A DNA stretch of 6,222 nt from CAYUYH01 sp964449175 (lineage in GTDB: Bacteria; Planctomycetota; Phycisphaerae; SM23-33), in contig CAYUYH010000163.1 in NCBI GenBank assembly GCA_964449175.1, positions 1 to 6,222 on the forward strand, written 5' to 3'. Of this stretch, positions 6,126 through 6,222 are shown piece by piece. The stretch's first letter is position 1. The number at the start of each line of letters is the position of its first letter. The position numbers and the translations under genes are program-made. Under the pieces are notes generated by a model, which ran no database searches, was not told the DNA's origin, and worked only from the letters and a program-made list of their open reading frames with translations.

Positions 6126-6133
6126 TTTTTTTT
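6126..6133 (-). promoter_or_regulatory. A-tract (UP-element-like)
   Basis: Eight consecutive A on the minus strand end two bases before the -35 box, in DNA that is otherwise very GC-rich. Such tracts bind the alpha-subunit C-terminal domains at strong promoters. On the plus strand the same bases are a T8 run, but no plus-strand gene or adjacent strong hairpin supports reading it as a terminator. Confidence 0.5.
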
Positions 6134-6134
6134 C

Positions 6135-6216
6135 GCCCCCCAGGGGCAACTTTTGCCCGGCCGAACCGCCCCCGGCGGGCGGGGATTATGCGCCATTGCG
6201 GTAATGGCTTGCGCCA
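6135..6216. repeat. Cluster of small inverted and direct repeats upstream of the promoter
   Basis: Four short perfect inverted repeats occur in a row: GCCCC-CCA-GGGGC (6135-6147), GGGCAA-CTT-TTGCCC (6144-6158), CCGCCC-CCGGC-GGGCGG (6166-6182) and GCCATT-GCGGT-AATGGC (6192-6208). The last is overlapped by a direct repeat TGCGCCA at 6189-6195 and 6210-6216, 21 bp apart (two helical turns). No coding region is visible from 6007 to 6222. The cluster could be the 3' end or terminator of a gene beyond the right edge, or a regulator site for the tuf promoter. Several of these repeats could be chance in GC-rich DNA. Confidence 0.4.
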
Positions 6217-6222
6217 CAAAAA

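Noticed and set aside
6126..6133. T8 run on the plus strand as an intrinsic terminator
   Set aside because: No plus-strand gene precedes it and no strong hairpin adjoins its 5' side. It fits better as the minus-strand A-tract of the promoter.

Overview
The window is a conserved transcription/translation gene cluster, read entirely from the minus strand. In transcription order it holds tRNA-Thr(GGU), tuf (EF-Tu), rpmG (L33), tRNA-Trp(CCA), secE, nusG, rplK (L11), rplA (L1), rplJ (L10), rplL (L7/L12) and the first 221 codons of rpoB, which runs off the left edge. It corresponds to the thrT-tufB / secE-nusG / rplKAJL-rpoBC region of many bacteria. I see no convincing gene on the plus strand.

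The DNA is GC-rich and neither tRNA gene encodes its CCA tail. Protein details suggest Planctomycetota, perhaps the Phycisphaerae side. EF-Tu has a switch I of the type RD-TK--TIA-AHVEY instead of the usual ARGITIN. SecE carries a VNRP-SADF-IATE-EMKKV block. RpoB has a GLEALLREIFPI-SYD / ELGEPRYT-QECR-LRLTYG N-terminus. I made this assignment from memory of these families, not from a search.

Layout by region. At 6007-6222 there is a promoter (TTGACA, 16 bp, TATAGT) with an A8 tract just upstream, preceded by a cluster of small inverted repeats. At 5934-6006 is tRNA-Thr, and at 5770-5933 the tuf leader. Positions 4390-5769 hold tuf and rpmG, which are probably translationally coupled. At 4286-4358 is tRNA-Trp, followed at 4236-4281 by a long inverted repeat. 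At 3216-4203 are secE and nusG, overlapping by 8 bp. Positions 846-3190 hold the four ribosomal protein genes, with structured spacers between rplK/rplA and rplJ/rplL. At 664-845 is a highly structured rplL-rpoB spacer, and at 1-663 partial rpoB.

The genes serve gene expression as a unit: EF-Tu and two tRNAs for elongation, L33/L11/L1/L10/L12 for the ribosome, SecE for the translocon, NusG and RpoB for transcription. The only good promoter I can see lies upstream of tRNA-Thr. The whole block could therefore be one long transcript, trimmed and tuned by the RNA structures in the spacers.

I do not see an undescribed system. The gene content is ordinary housekeeping. The points worth checking are small: a C at position 55 of tRNA-Thr, an L33 with three of four zinc cysteines, a non-canonical EF-Tu switch I, a possible attenuator before rpoB, the rpoB Shine-Dalgarno sitting in a hairpin loop, and a 12-bp stem between tRNA-Trp and secE.
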